Source: Hypericum androsaemum (Eukaryota; Streptophyta; Magnoliopsida; Malpighiales; Hypericaceae). Taken from it: 64,000 nucleotides of DNA. The stretch spans positions 2,053,501 through 2,117,500 of the forward strand of contig OZ023187.1 in assembly GCA_963995505.1 (NCBI GenBank), given 5' to 3'. The notes below the pieces were generated by a model. The model did not search any database. It was given only the letters and a program-made list of their open reading frames with translations, and had not been told where the DNA came from. This document shows, piece by piece, positions 47,930 to 57,600 of this stretch; position 1 is the stretch's first letter; every line of letters begins with the position of its first letter. Made by a program: the position numbers and the translations under genes.

Positions 47930-50900
47930 TTAGTGTGTGGATTTTAATCCCATTCCCCTTACTGCGTTGTACATTTGATCTCTATTGATTCCTTTTGTAA
48001 AAGGATCAGCTAAGTTGTCCTTGGACTTTACATAGTTAATGGTGATCACCCCACTAGAGATCAACTGTCTAACGGTATTGTGTCTCCGACGGATATGTCG
48101 AGACTTTCCATAGTACAATGTACTTTGTGCTCTCCCGATTGCAGACATGCTATCACAATGTATCAATACGGGAGGCACAGGTTTACTCCAGCACGGAATA
48201 TCCTCTAGGAAATTTCTGAGCCATTCAGCTTCTTCCCCAGCTTTGTCTAGTGCTATAAACTCCGACTCCATGGTGGATCGAGCTATGAACGTTTGTTTAG
48301 AGGACTTCCAAGAGACAGCTCCTCCTCCTATGGTGAATACGTATCTACTCGTAGATTTGGAGTCCTTAGTGTCTGATATCCAGTTTGCGTCACTGTATCC
48401 TTCTAATACAGCTGAATATTTAGCATAATTTATGCCATGGCTTATGGTATGTTTTAAATACCGTAAAACCCTTTCCAGAGCTAGCCAGTGATCCTTCCCT
48501 GGATTACTTGTGAATCTACTAAGTTTACTAACTGAGTACGCAATATCGGGACGAGTGCAGTTTGTTAAATACATCAAGCTCCCGATAATTTGCGCATACT
48601 TCAGTTGCGATACTGGGTCCCCTCGATTCTTGGTTAAGTGTAGATTCAAATCTACTGGAGTCTTAATCGGAGGTTTGTCGAAAGCTTCAAACTTCTTGAG
48701 CACGCTTTCCACGTAGTGGGATTGTGTCAAGATAATTTCGTCAGCTTTCCTAGAAATTTTTATTCCTAGTATGACGTCTACCAGACCCATATCTTTCATG
48801 TCAAAGTGGTTCTTTAACATGTTCTTAGTTTTCACAATAACCTCTTTATTGCTTCCCATAATTAGTAAGTCATCTACATAGAGACATACAATCACGTAAG
48901 CTTCAGGTGTGCCCTTAATGTAAACACATTTATCGCACTCATTGATCTTAAATCAATTTGACAACATTGTTCTGTCAAATTTCTCGTGCCACTGTTTCGG
49001 CGCTTCTTTTAGCCCGTATAGTGACTTGACTAGTCGACATACTTTATGCTCTTGACCGGGAGCCACAAACCCTTCAGGTTGCTCCATGTATATCTCCTCT
49101 TCCAGTTCTCCATTTAGGAAAGATGTTTTTACATCCATTTGGTAGATCTCGAGGTTATAGAGTGCTGTAACAGCTATGAGTACTCTAATCGATGTGATTC
49201 TTGTGACCGGTGAATACGTGTCAAAGAAATCATATCCCTCCTTCTGCTTGAACCCCTTAGTTACCAATCGAGCTTTGTACTTGTCGATTGATCCATCATC
49301 TTTGTATTTCCTTTTTAGTATCCACCTGCATCCCAAAGGTTTGCAGCCCGGTGGGAGATCCACGATTTCCCACGTGTGGTTTTTCATAATGGATTCTATC
49401 TCACTATTGATAGCTTCCTTCCAGAGAGGAGCATCTGGACTGGACAATGCCTCTTGGATTGTCCTGGGTTCATTTTCTAACGCATAGGTTAGATAGTCCG
49501 GACCGAAAGATTTGGTTACCTTCGTCCGTTTACTACGTCTAGGTTCATCACCTTTCTGATTTGACCCTTGCGTAGTCTCGTGAGCCCTTTTCTTTGGACT
49601 TGCTTCCTTTCTTTCCTTATTAGGAAAGCTATCTTCAAAAAATGTTGCGTTCCTTGATTCTATGACCATTCCCGTGTTTATCTCAGGGTTTTCAGATTTA
49701 TGCACCAAGAATCGTTAAGCACTACTATTTTGCGCATATCCGATAAAGATGCAATCAATGGTCTTGGGTCCTATTCGCACCTGCTTAGGCTTAGGTACTT
49801 CGACCTTTGCTAGGCACCCCCACACTTTAAGGTAACCGTAGGAAGGCTTCCTTCCTTTCCATAGTTAAAATGGGGTTTTATCCCTTTTCTTGTGTGGCAA
49901 TTTATTTAGAATGTGGTTAGCTGAGAGCACAGCTTCCCCCCACATGTTCTGGGGTAAGCCCGAGCTAATCAACATAGCGTTCATCATCTCCTTAAGAGTT
50001 CGATTTTTGCGTTCAGCTACGCCATTCGATTGAGGTGAGTATGGAGCAGTCGTCTGATGAATAATGCCATGTTCTTGACAGAGTTCCTCAAACGGAGCTA
50101 CATATTCTCCTCCTCGATCACTTCGGATCATTTTGATTTTCACGTTGAGTTGATTTTCAACCTCATTCTTATATCTCTTAAAGGCATCAAGAGCTTCGTC
50201 TTTGCCCCTTAGGAGATATACGTAACAGTATCTCGTGCAATCATCGATAAATGTGATGAAGTATTTCTTCCCGCCTTTAGTTTGCACGTGTTTCATATCG
50301 CAAGTGTCCGTATGAATTAATTCTAAAGGCGTAGTACTTCTTTCCACTGAATGTAAAGGTGCTTTGGTCATTTTAGCCTCCACACATACTTCACATTTAT
50401 CGGATGGGTTGAACTCTAGATTCGGTAGTAAATTTAAACTTACTAACTTTCTTAGCGAGTTTAGATTTACGTGTCCTAATCTACCCTGCCATAAATTAGA
50501 ACACTCGGCCAAGTAAGAAGAAGCATTAACTTTATTTTCACCGTTAAAGGTGCGATGTACAGTTATTACATTCATCTTAAATAGCCCCCTTTCTAGATAA
50601 CCGTTTCCTATGAATTGACCCGCTTTGGTCAGTACAAACTTATCAGCCTCAAATACAAGCTTAAGACCGGCTTTGCTTAACAGTGAGCCAGAGACTAAGT
50701 TCTTGCGGATGTCCGGGACATGCAGCACATCCTTGAGGGTCAGCTCCTTTCCTGAGGTCAGCTTCAGGACCACCTTTCCCAGACCAACGATCTTGGACGT
50801 TGCGGAGTTTCCCATGAACAGCTTTCGGCCGGTGATCGGGATATAGTTTGAGAACATCTCCTTGTCCGAGTAGACGTGGCGGGTAGCTCCAGTGTCCACG

Positions 50901-51814
50901 AACCACTCTCTCGGATTGTCCACCAAGTTGGCTTCAAACACTACGGCTGACAGATCCATCTGGGATAGGTCTTCAGCCAGGTTAGCCCTTCCTTGGTCGT
51001 CCTTCTTCGGCTGGCGACAGTCCTTAGCCATGTGTCCGGGTTTTCCGCAGTTGTAGCAGTCGCCCTTGATCTTTTTCTTCTTGGGCTTTTGCTCCTTCTG
51101 CTTATCCTCGGACTTCTTCCTCTTCTTGCCACTTTTTCCCTCAGCGAGGTGCACGGTTGTCTCAGAGTTGGCCTTGCCTTGCTTGACTTCGGATTTTCGG
51201 TTGTCTTTCTCGATCCTCAGTCTCACTATCAGGTCTTCTAGGCCCATGTCCTTCCTCTTGTGCTTGAGGTAGCTCTTGAAGTCCTTCTAGAGCGGGGGGA
51301 GCTTCTCGATCATCGCAGCTACTTGGAATGACTCGCTGAGTTGCATCCCTTCGGCTTGGATCTCGTGAAGGATCAGCTGCAACTCTTGCACTTGGTCGAT
51401 GACCTTCTTGGAGTCCACCATCTTGAAGTCGAGGAATCGTCCGACGATGAATTTTTTCGTCCCGGCATCCTCCGTTTTATACTTCTTCTCGAGTGAAATC
51501 CACAGCTCTTTAGCGGTCTTAGCTTCTGCGTAGACATTGTAGAGCGTGTCGTCTAGTCCATTCAGGACGTAGTTCCGATATAGGAAGTCGCTGTGACTCC
51601 ATGCATTGAGGGCGTTGATCTTCTGTTGATCTGCCTCATTTTCCGCCACCTTCGGAGCCTCTTCCTTCAAGAATCGGACCAGGTTGAGCGTCGTCAGGTA
51701 GAACAACATCTTCTGTTGCCACCTCTTGAATTTGGTACCGTTGAACTTGGCCGACCTTTCGGCGTGGACAGTTCCCGGGACCGCTTGCGCTGGTGCTGAA
51801 CTTGTCGATGCCAT
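47930..51814 (-). pseudogene. Array body C gag-pol, point stops only
   Basis: Start ATG is at 51814. This is the most complete body: domain order as in body B, without the reverse transcriptase deletion ([40 protein letters not shown] present). Frames 51814-51287, 51247-49865, 49708-48953 and 48895-47930 are separated by isolated stops. Examples are KLPPL-stop-KDFKSYL near 51287 (TAG for Trp), TPF-stop-LWKGRK near 49864 and LSN-stop-FKINE near 48953. Catalytic motifs are intact: protease DTGA, integrase DD-E, YVDD and RNase H. The polypurine tract lies next to LTR 3. Confidence 0.93.
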
Positions 51815-51842
51815 CTTCAAGTACACAATCTCGTCTTACGAT

Positions 51843-52666
51843 TGTTATTTGTCGGAGTGGTGTACTTGATTAGGATCTACTTCAGTCGAGGCAAGTGTTG
51901 GACACTTTCTCTGTAAGACGAGATTGCCCCGTATATTTCAGTGCGGTACGGGCTTCGGCAATCGTCCCCAAGATACAACGACTGTTTAGGGCGTTTCCAA
52001 GAACGTTGCACACGTATCTCGAAACTTTTTGGCGAACTCTTATATACCCAGAACTTTCGGGACTCTTTTCTAGATGAAGAACGGGGGGAGAGGAGAAGAC
52101 AACAATGCTAGGAGATGCATGTGCTGCTGGGATGAGGAAATGGCAAGGAGGGCACGTCTATTTATAGGCTGGAGGAGGCAAGGAGGCAGCCACCCGGAAG
52201 GGACGCGTCCGCTCGGCCAACAGGCTGTCTGGCTGCGCTCGTGGCCCTTCTGTGGCTTCTGGACCCTTCCAGGCGTGCCAGGCTGCGCTCGTGACCCTTC
52301 GGAGACTTCTGGATCCTTCCAGGCGCTCCAGGCTGCGCTGGCGCCCTTTCGCGGGAGATCTCGCACTCCTTCGGCCTTCTGGAAGCCTCCTGGACGTTCC
52401 ACTCCGTCGTGCCTCTTCGGTGGCCAACCTGAAGGCGCTCGCAGCTCCTCCTCGCTTCGGTAGCTGCGCAGCTGCCTCTGGGCCCGGGCAAAATACTTAA
52501 GGCTCCTCCAGACGATGCGCACGTGCGAAGTGCCAAGTGCGCCACAAAGCGCCCATAAACAAGAAAATCCTCCTTGCTCTAATCAATGTGGTATTGCCCC
52601 ATTCATTTCCCTTTTGGGCCTCCACTTTGGGCCAAATGCATTAAAAAATGCATTCAAAACCCAACA
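51843..52666 (-). repeat. Array LTR 4 (5' LTR of body C), with internal deletion
   Basis: 824 bp. It lacks the GTGCGCGTGC microsatellite and neighbouring DNA (joined at about 52512-52555). It begins TGTTATTTG where the other LTRs read TGTTGTTTG. It ends at the ACTAC TSD. Confidence 0.92.
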
Positions 52667-52694
52667 ACTACACGGTACTAAATGTACTTTTATC

Positions 52695-53557
52695 TTTTAA
52701 AAAAATAATGGACATCCTCTTCCGTTTTCTGGAAAACGTTTTTCCTATCTATTTTTTTGGCACTACACCTGATTGAAATTAGTTTCTCTGCTACCCCATT
52801 CGAGAAAACTTTGTTTTTTCCACACCAAGAAAAACCATTGTCATGTTTATTGTCAATTTTTTTAAATAAGTCTATTTTTATTAATACCAAAGTAAAAAAA
52901 TGAAAAGAAAAGATAAGAGACGTTGTATAAAAACTAACCGATAAAAGAATCTCCGGCTAATCTTTATGCGGGAAGCTTAATGTTCACATGAGTTGCGATA
53001 TGCATGAAAATAATTACTTTTTATATCACTGAATTGACAAGTATCACATCCATTGTTCAAATAAAACCACAACCCTTCACTTATTGCATGAAAGTATTTA
53101 TTATTATTTTTTGAGAAATATTGCATGAAAGTAAGAACCATATATTTCATACCACATCATGATAGTCACACTATAGTATAAAGATTTGCTAGGTTGATTA
53201 TTGGTCTCTAGTGGAATGTACTTGTTCTTGCTACTCTTTTTCCGATCCAAAATTTTTAGCTGATTCTGTGTCTTTTTAGTGACATCATCTACATTCTTTA
53301 CTCTTTAGACAAGTTATCATTTCCATGGACAGCAATGAGTAACCTATAATAATTTTTTATGCTCTCCCAATGAATCATTCAAACAGTAGAAGTGTATTAA
53401 TTTGAAATAGGAGCAGATAAGTATAACACTTTTCAATCAACACTTTACCTTTATTCTAAAAAAAAGCCTTACCTTTCAAGTTCGAGTCAAAAAGTAAAGA
53501 AATATTAATAGTTGGTCTGAAAATTTTTCCTACTATTTAAAGTTCAGGTTGATTAGA
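52695..53557. other. AT-rich spacer
   Basis: No gene, RNA or clear repeat seen. Only short, compositionally random frames. Confidence 0.5.
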
Positions 53558-54208
53558 AGACAACAATGCTTATGGATGCACTTGCTGCTGGGATTGATTA
53601 AATGGCAAGGGGGCAGGCCTATTTATAGGCTGGAGGAGGCAGGGATGCAGCCACTCCGAAGGGATGCGTCTGTTGGCGTTGGCTGTCTGAACGGTCGTGT
53701 CTCTTCGGAAGCCTTTCTGGATAATCCTTGCCGCTTGTCTGTAGGGCCCTTCGTGTCCCTTCGGAAGTCAGCCTTATCCAGTCTCGTCGCACCCCTTCGT
53801 ATGTCTGGAAATTTTTGGAATGTTCCAGCCCTTCGTGCCTCTTCGGTGGCCATCCTGGAAGGCGCTCGTAGCCCCTCGTCACTTCGGTAGCTACGCAGCT
53901 CTCTCCGGACTCTGGCAAAATACTTAAGGCTCCTCCAGCTCCTCCCGACGATGCGCACATGCCAAGTGCGCCACAAAGCACCCATTGCGACCTGCGTCCA
54001 ATGCGCACACGCACACGCACCATCCTCGTCGCGGTCTGAGTTGGCTTTCCTTCCAGGTGGTCAACTTATTTTCTAGTCAACAAGGAATTTCTCCTTATAA
54101 ACTAGGAAATGTTGGTGCCACTTTCCAATGTGGGATTGCACTTTCCATTTCCTTTTTGGGCCTCCCACTTTGGGTCTTTTCACTTTGGGCTCATTCACAA
54201 ATCCAACA
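53558..54208 (-). repeat. Diverged solo or truncated LTR related to the array LTRs
   Basis: Begins AGAAGACAACAATGC and contains the GCCTATTTATAGGCTGGAGG TATA region, the GCAAAATACTTAAGGCTCC block, the AAGTGCGCCACAAAG block and a CTTTGGG end with CCAACA, in the same order as the array LTRs but well diverged. The TGTTG start is missing and no internal region or TSD is seen, so it is a relic of a sister subfamily. Confidence 0.85.
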
Positions 54209-55265
54209 TTTTTTAAGAGCTCAAGTATTCTCAAGACATGCCTCTAGAAACAATATTATTATTTAGTATGAAAATTTTTATTATTATATAAAGGTCATCT
54301 TATTTAAATTTGAATTATTATACTGAGTAAATGTTCATATGAACTGCTCCATTTAGAATTCAACAACATAAACCTATAGGTTTGAAGTCATACATTATAA
54401 AGTCATTTAAAAAATTTCTGCAAAATATTATTTTCCTTAGTTATTATTTGGGTTCATATCGTAATTTTGGCTGTTAATTTTTGGCCTTTATATCATCTAT
54501 TTAATATATTACTGCTGAGACCACTCTCGGTGACCAGAGACAAAAGCACAAGGAACTGTCTTTCTTGAGGTCAAATGGGCTGAGAAAATGTCGTAACTTT
54601 TGTATCCTTCTGCGTCACTTGGACATGAATTTTTGGAAACAATATGACGATAATACGTTACTATTATTCCAAATTCGATATTTAAACATGCAAGTTAGAC
54701 TATCGCTAAAAATTGGTTCAAAAAGTAAGAAAATTAGATTTTTAAAAAATTGGATTCAAACTTTGTTGAATGGGTAGATTAATCTTTCAAATTTATAAAT
54801 TAACTCACCATAATTGTAAATTTTAATGTGGGATTTCCTCTAACACTGTCTGATACTAGATAGCTATTGTAATATCAACTAGCTATTAGTTATTAACCAA
54901 ATTTAATTTTAAAAAAACCTATCCCAGTAGTTTTGGTGATCTAGTGGCAGGAAGTTTTTTTCCTATAAATACCAGTGTTACAAAAATAGAGGAGAAACCC
55001 TTAAAATCGCCTATAAATGTAATTAGTTTGATGAATTTGGTTAATAAAGTCGTGTGTCTTCCATTTTTTGTTCTTTCATTATTTTCATAATTGCAATTTA
55101 ATTCTTAACGGATCACTCCTTATAAATTTTTCGGAACCGGCTCCGGATTCGGAAGTTACAGAAACTCTGAATAGAAAGATTGGACGTTAGGATACTGCTC
55201 CAGCCACTACCGAAACAGCTCGTCTCAATTCCTATCACTAAAATAACATATGACTTATAGAATAT
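54209..55265. other. AT-rich spacer
   Basis: No supported gene. A short open frame at 54565-54777 shows no family features. Confidence 0.5.
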
Positions 55266-55274
55266 TAAAATTTA

Positions 55275-56005
55275 GGGATAAGTACATTTTACCTACTTGT
55301 AGTTTGCTCAATTTTGTGTTTAGGCCGTGTTTGGTAATTCAGTCGCAGTGCTTTGCAATCTTTTAGAGCATACGGTCCACTCCGGATGAACCGGGCTAAA
55401 AGTGCCACCTGGCTTGCCACGTGGCATGGACAAATTACAAATCAGTCCTAATTATTATTTATATTATTTCAAAAATCTCCACCTTCGTTCAAATTTCGTT
55501 GGGGGTTCTGGAATACATGTGGGCTGGAGTTCTGGAGAAGGAGAGAGGAACATGAAGCAGAGTGAGAGGCGTACCTGAAGGCGACGACGGGTGAAAGAGA
55601 GAGAAAGGCATATCTGGAGGCGACGACGGCGTCAGAATGGATACCGATGGCGACCTCGTCAGAGAGAACCCACCGACATTCTGCCTTGTCGAAGAGAACC
55701 CATCGACGTTCTCCTCCTCCTCCAAAGACCCCCGGGGGTGTCCGAGCTTGATCGGATTGGGTTTTGATCGAATTGAGATTTTGGACGAAGGTGGGGGTTT
55801 TTGAAATAATATAAATAATAATTGAGACTGATTTATAATTTGTTCATGCCACGTGGCAAGCCAGGAGGCACTTTTAGCCCGGTCATCCGGTGTGGACCGT
55901 ATGCTCTAAAAGATTGCAAAGCACAGGGACTGAATTACCAAATTGAAATCATACGGCCTGAACGCGAAATCGGGCAAACTACAAGTAGTAAAATGTACTT
56001 TTCCC
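55275..56005. mobile_element. Foldback TIR element, 731 bp, perfect 9-bp TSD
   Basis: Ends GGGATAAGTACATTTTACC (left) and the complement of GGGAAAAGTACATTTTAC (right). The TIRs extend about 225 bp with AGAGCATACGGTCCAC, CTTGCCACGTGGCATG and AAATTATAAATCAGTC-type blocks. TAAAATTTA flanks both sides (55266-55274 and 56006-56014). A 9-bp TSD and long TIRs point to a non-autonomous Mutator-type element. The interior (55500-55785) holds a Pro/Ser-rich minus frame of unknown origin. Confidence 0.9.
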
Positions 56006-56397
56006 TAAAATTTATAATGTAACATTCTTAAGAGGATAAATTACTCTTAAATCCTTCGTATTTGCATAAATACACGTAAAAGTTTTCCGTCTTTGAAAAA
56101 CGATACTGTTGTTCCTCTTGTTTGATTATTTTATCCTTTCGGGTCCTGGCTGATGTCATCTTCGAATTTTTTTTCTTTTTATCATGAAAATGACAAAAAT
56201 ATCCTTTAAAAAAGTTCATCTTTTTTCTCCCTATTTTTACCATATTCAATCTTTAAACACCAACAATCAAGAACACTCTTAATCAAGAACAAAATCAACC
56301 AAAAACACTCTTAATCAAGAACATAATTAACCAAGAACATTCAAAAAAACAAAAAATCAGATTACACTCTTCACGAGATTACGAACAAACAGATTAG

Positions 56398-56472
56398 GAG
56401 ATTACCGAACCGACCAGCCAGCAAGGAGATTACCGAACCGACCAGCCAGCAAGGAGATTACCGAACCGACCT
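56398..56472. repeat. 28-bp tandem repeat
   Basis: The unit GAGATTACCGAACCGACC plus AGCCAGCAAG occurs twice and then in part, in the 5' leader of the captured fragment. Confidence 0.85.
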
Positions 56473-56584
56473 CATCTTCAACCACAACCCAGAAAACCAA
56501 CCAAGCATTCAACATAAAGAAAAGCAAATAAAAAAAAAGAGGGAAAAAAGAAAAATCAAGAATCCCCAAAACCCTAATCCCGCC

Positions 56585-56944
56585 ATGGACTTGAAGAAGC
56601 GTGAGCTCGACGGCTCCGAGAACGGCGCCGAGTTGTACGCCCTCGCTTCGGAGGACATCTCGAAGGAGCAGCTCCTCTATATCCTCCAGCCGGCGGCGGT
56701 GCGCCACCCTGACCTCCTCGAATCAATCTGCGCCGTCTCAGACCCGGATCCGGCCGTCAGGAAGCTCTTCATCCGCGGTCTCTCCCCGAAGACCACCTCC
56801 GAGACCCTCCGCGCTGCCTTCTCTCCCTATGGACAGCTCGAGGAAGCCATCATCATCTTCGACAAGGTCACCGCCAAGTCGAAGGGGTTCGGGTTTGTTA
56901 ATTCGACAAGGTCACCGTCAAGTCGAAGGGGTTCGGGTTTGTAA
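56585..56944 (+). pseudogene. Captured N-terminal fragment of a UBA2-like RNA-binding protein
   Basis: From ATG at 56585 the frame reads [17 protein letters not shown], then [20 protein letters not shown] and [20 protein letters not shown]. The RNA-recognition motif shows RNP2 (KLFIRGL) and RNP1 (KGFGFV), then breaks off. Plant UBP1-associated proteins of the UBA2 group start in this way, are nuclear and bind U-rich RNA, and have two RRMs in over 350 residues. Here only about 105 residues fit the family. After RNP1 the same 39-bp coding piece is repeated (about 56862, 56903 and 57003), so the frame ends in an artificial Ser/Arg tail. Lying inside TIRs, it is probably transposon-captured. Confidence 0.8.
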
Positions 56945-57344
56945 TCTGATTTTTCATTTTTTTGGTGTTCTTGGTTTATTGTTTAATTTGAATCTGTTTA
57001 ATTCGACAAGGTCGCCGCCAAGTCGAAGGGCTTCGGGTTTGTAATCTGATTTTTCAAATTTTTTGAGTGTTCTTGGTTTATTCTGTTCTTGATTAAGAGT
57101 GTTTTTGATTGTTGGTGTTTTAAGATTGAATATGGTAAGAATTGGGAGGAGGAAGATAAGTTTTTTTTTTATTTTTAAAGGGTATTTTCGTCATTTTTAT
57201 TAAAAAATTGTAAAAAATTAAAGATAATATTAGTTAGAGACCAAAAAGTATAATAAAATTAAATAAGATGAATAATATGATATTTTTTAAACATGAGCAA
57301 TTTTTGCATATATTTAAGCAAATACGAGAGATTTGAAAGTAAAA

Positions 57345-57600
57345 ATTCTGTTTCATAATTTTAAAATCCAATTTTTTCAATTTCTCTAATCGCTTTTAGA
57401 TACAAATCATGAGAATGCCTATTTTTCCTTGAGTGCTTCATTGAGAGGGAAAAGATTTAATCCTTTTAAGAAATAAAGTTTTTGGTCAGAATCTGAGCCG
57501 AAGGATCCCTTAACTATTAGGTAGGATTCATAGAACGAGTCACACTTTTACCACTAAACTATACCCGCTACGATCCAATTATTGTATATAAATGAACCTT
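57345..57600 (-). other. Nuclear plastid DNA insertion (trnG-UCC 5' exon and intron start)
   Basis: On the minus strand GCGGGTATAGTTTAGTGG begins at 57568, the start of plastid trnG-UCC exon 1. It is followed from 57545 by GTGTGAC, the 5' end of its group II intron, and by intron-like sequence (CCTACCTAATAGTTAAGG, AACTTTATTTCTTAAAAGG, TCTCATGATTTGTAT). The plastid identity rests on remembered plastid sequence. Only a few hundred bases are present and no second exon, so no tRNA can be made. The outer border is uncertain. Confidence 0.85.
57546..57568 (-). pseudogene. Plastid trnG-UCC exon 1 relic
   Basis: The 23-nt 5' exon (acceptor 5' side and part of the D arm) matches the plastid gene. Exon 2 with anticodon and T arm is missing. 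Confidence 0.8.

Larger units (their letters stand above)
38452..52666 (-). mobile_element. Tandem array of a Copia element: four LTRs, three bodies
   Basis: In plus coordinates the order is LTR1 (38452-39453), body A (39454-41210, truncated), LTR2 (41211-41981, truncated), body B (41982-46359), LTR3 (46360-47385), body C (47386-51842), LTR4 (51843-52666). All parts are in minus orientation and highly similar, with a single ACTAC TSD around everything. This pattern is best explained by one insertion followed by unequal recombination between LTRs. Each body has several stops, so no unit is autonomous. Confidence 0.92.
36927..52694. mobile_element. Second TIR element, interrupted by the Copia array
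   Basis: The left end (about 36927-37230) pairs with 38446-38195 plus 52694-52672 in inverted orientation: GGTAAAAGTACACTTACC against GATAAAAGTACATTTAGT, then TCCACGTGG, GTCCGACAT, TCATATTTTAA, TTGATGAC and a CATCTTCCTCC block. The right end is cut by the Copia array inserted at ACTAC. Without the array it is about 1.55 kb. Outside, TTTTTAATA and TTTTAAAAA agree only 7/9, so the TSD is uncertain. It belongs with the element at 55275-56005, whose ends read GGGATAAGTACATTTTACC. Confidence 0.75.
56034..57345. mobile_element. TIR element carrying an RNA-binding protein gene fragment
   Basis: Left (about 56034-56345) and right (about 57345-57065) arms are inverted repeats: CTCGTATTTGC against TTCGTATTTGC, ATGACAAAAATATCCTTTAAA against ATGACGAAAATACCCTTTAAA in part, TACCATATTCAATCTT and AACACCAACAATCAA in the same order. 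It carries a GC-rich coding fragment. No TSD could be matched. The right end touches the plastid-derived segment. Confidence 0.75.

Noticed and set aside
36918..52703. 9-bp TSD for the second TIR element (TTTTTAATA / TTTTAAAAA)
   Set aside because: Only 7/9 matches in AT-only sequence; not enough to claim.
57546..57568. Functional tRNA gene
   Set aside because: Only 23 nt of a split plastid tRNA are present; anticodon and T arm are missing.
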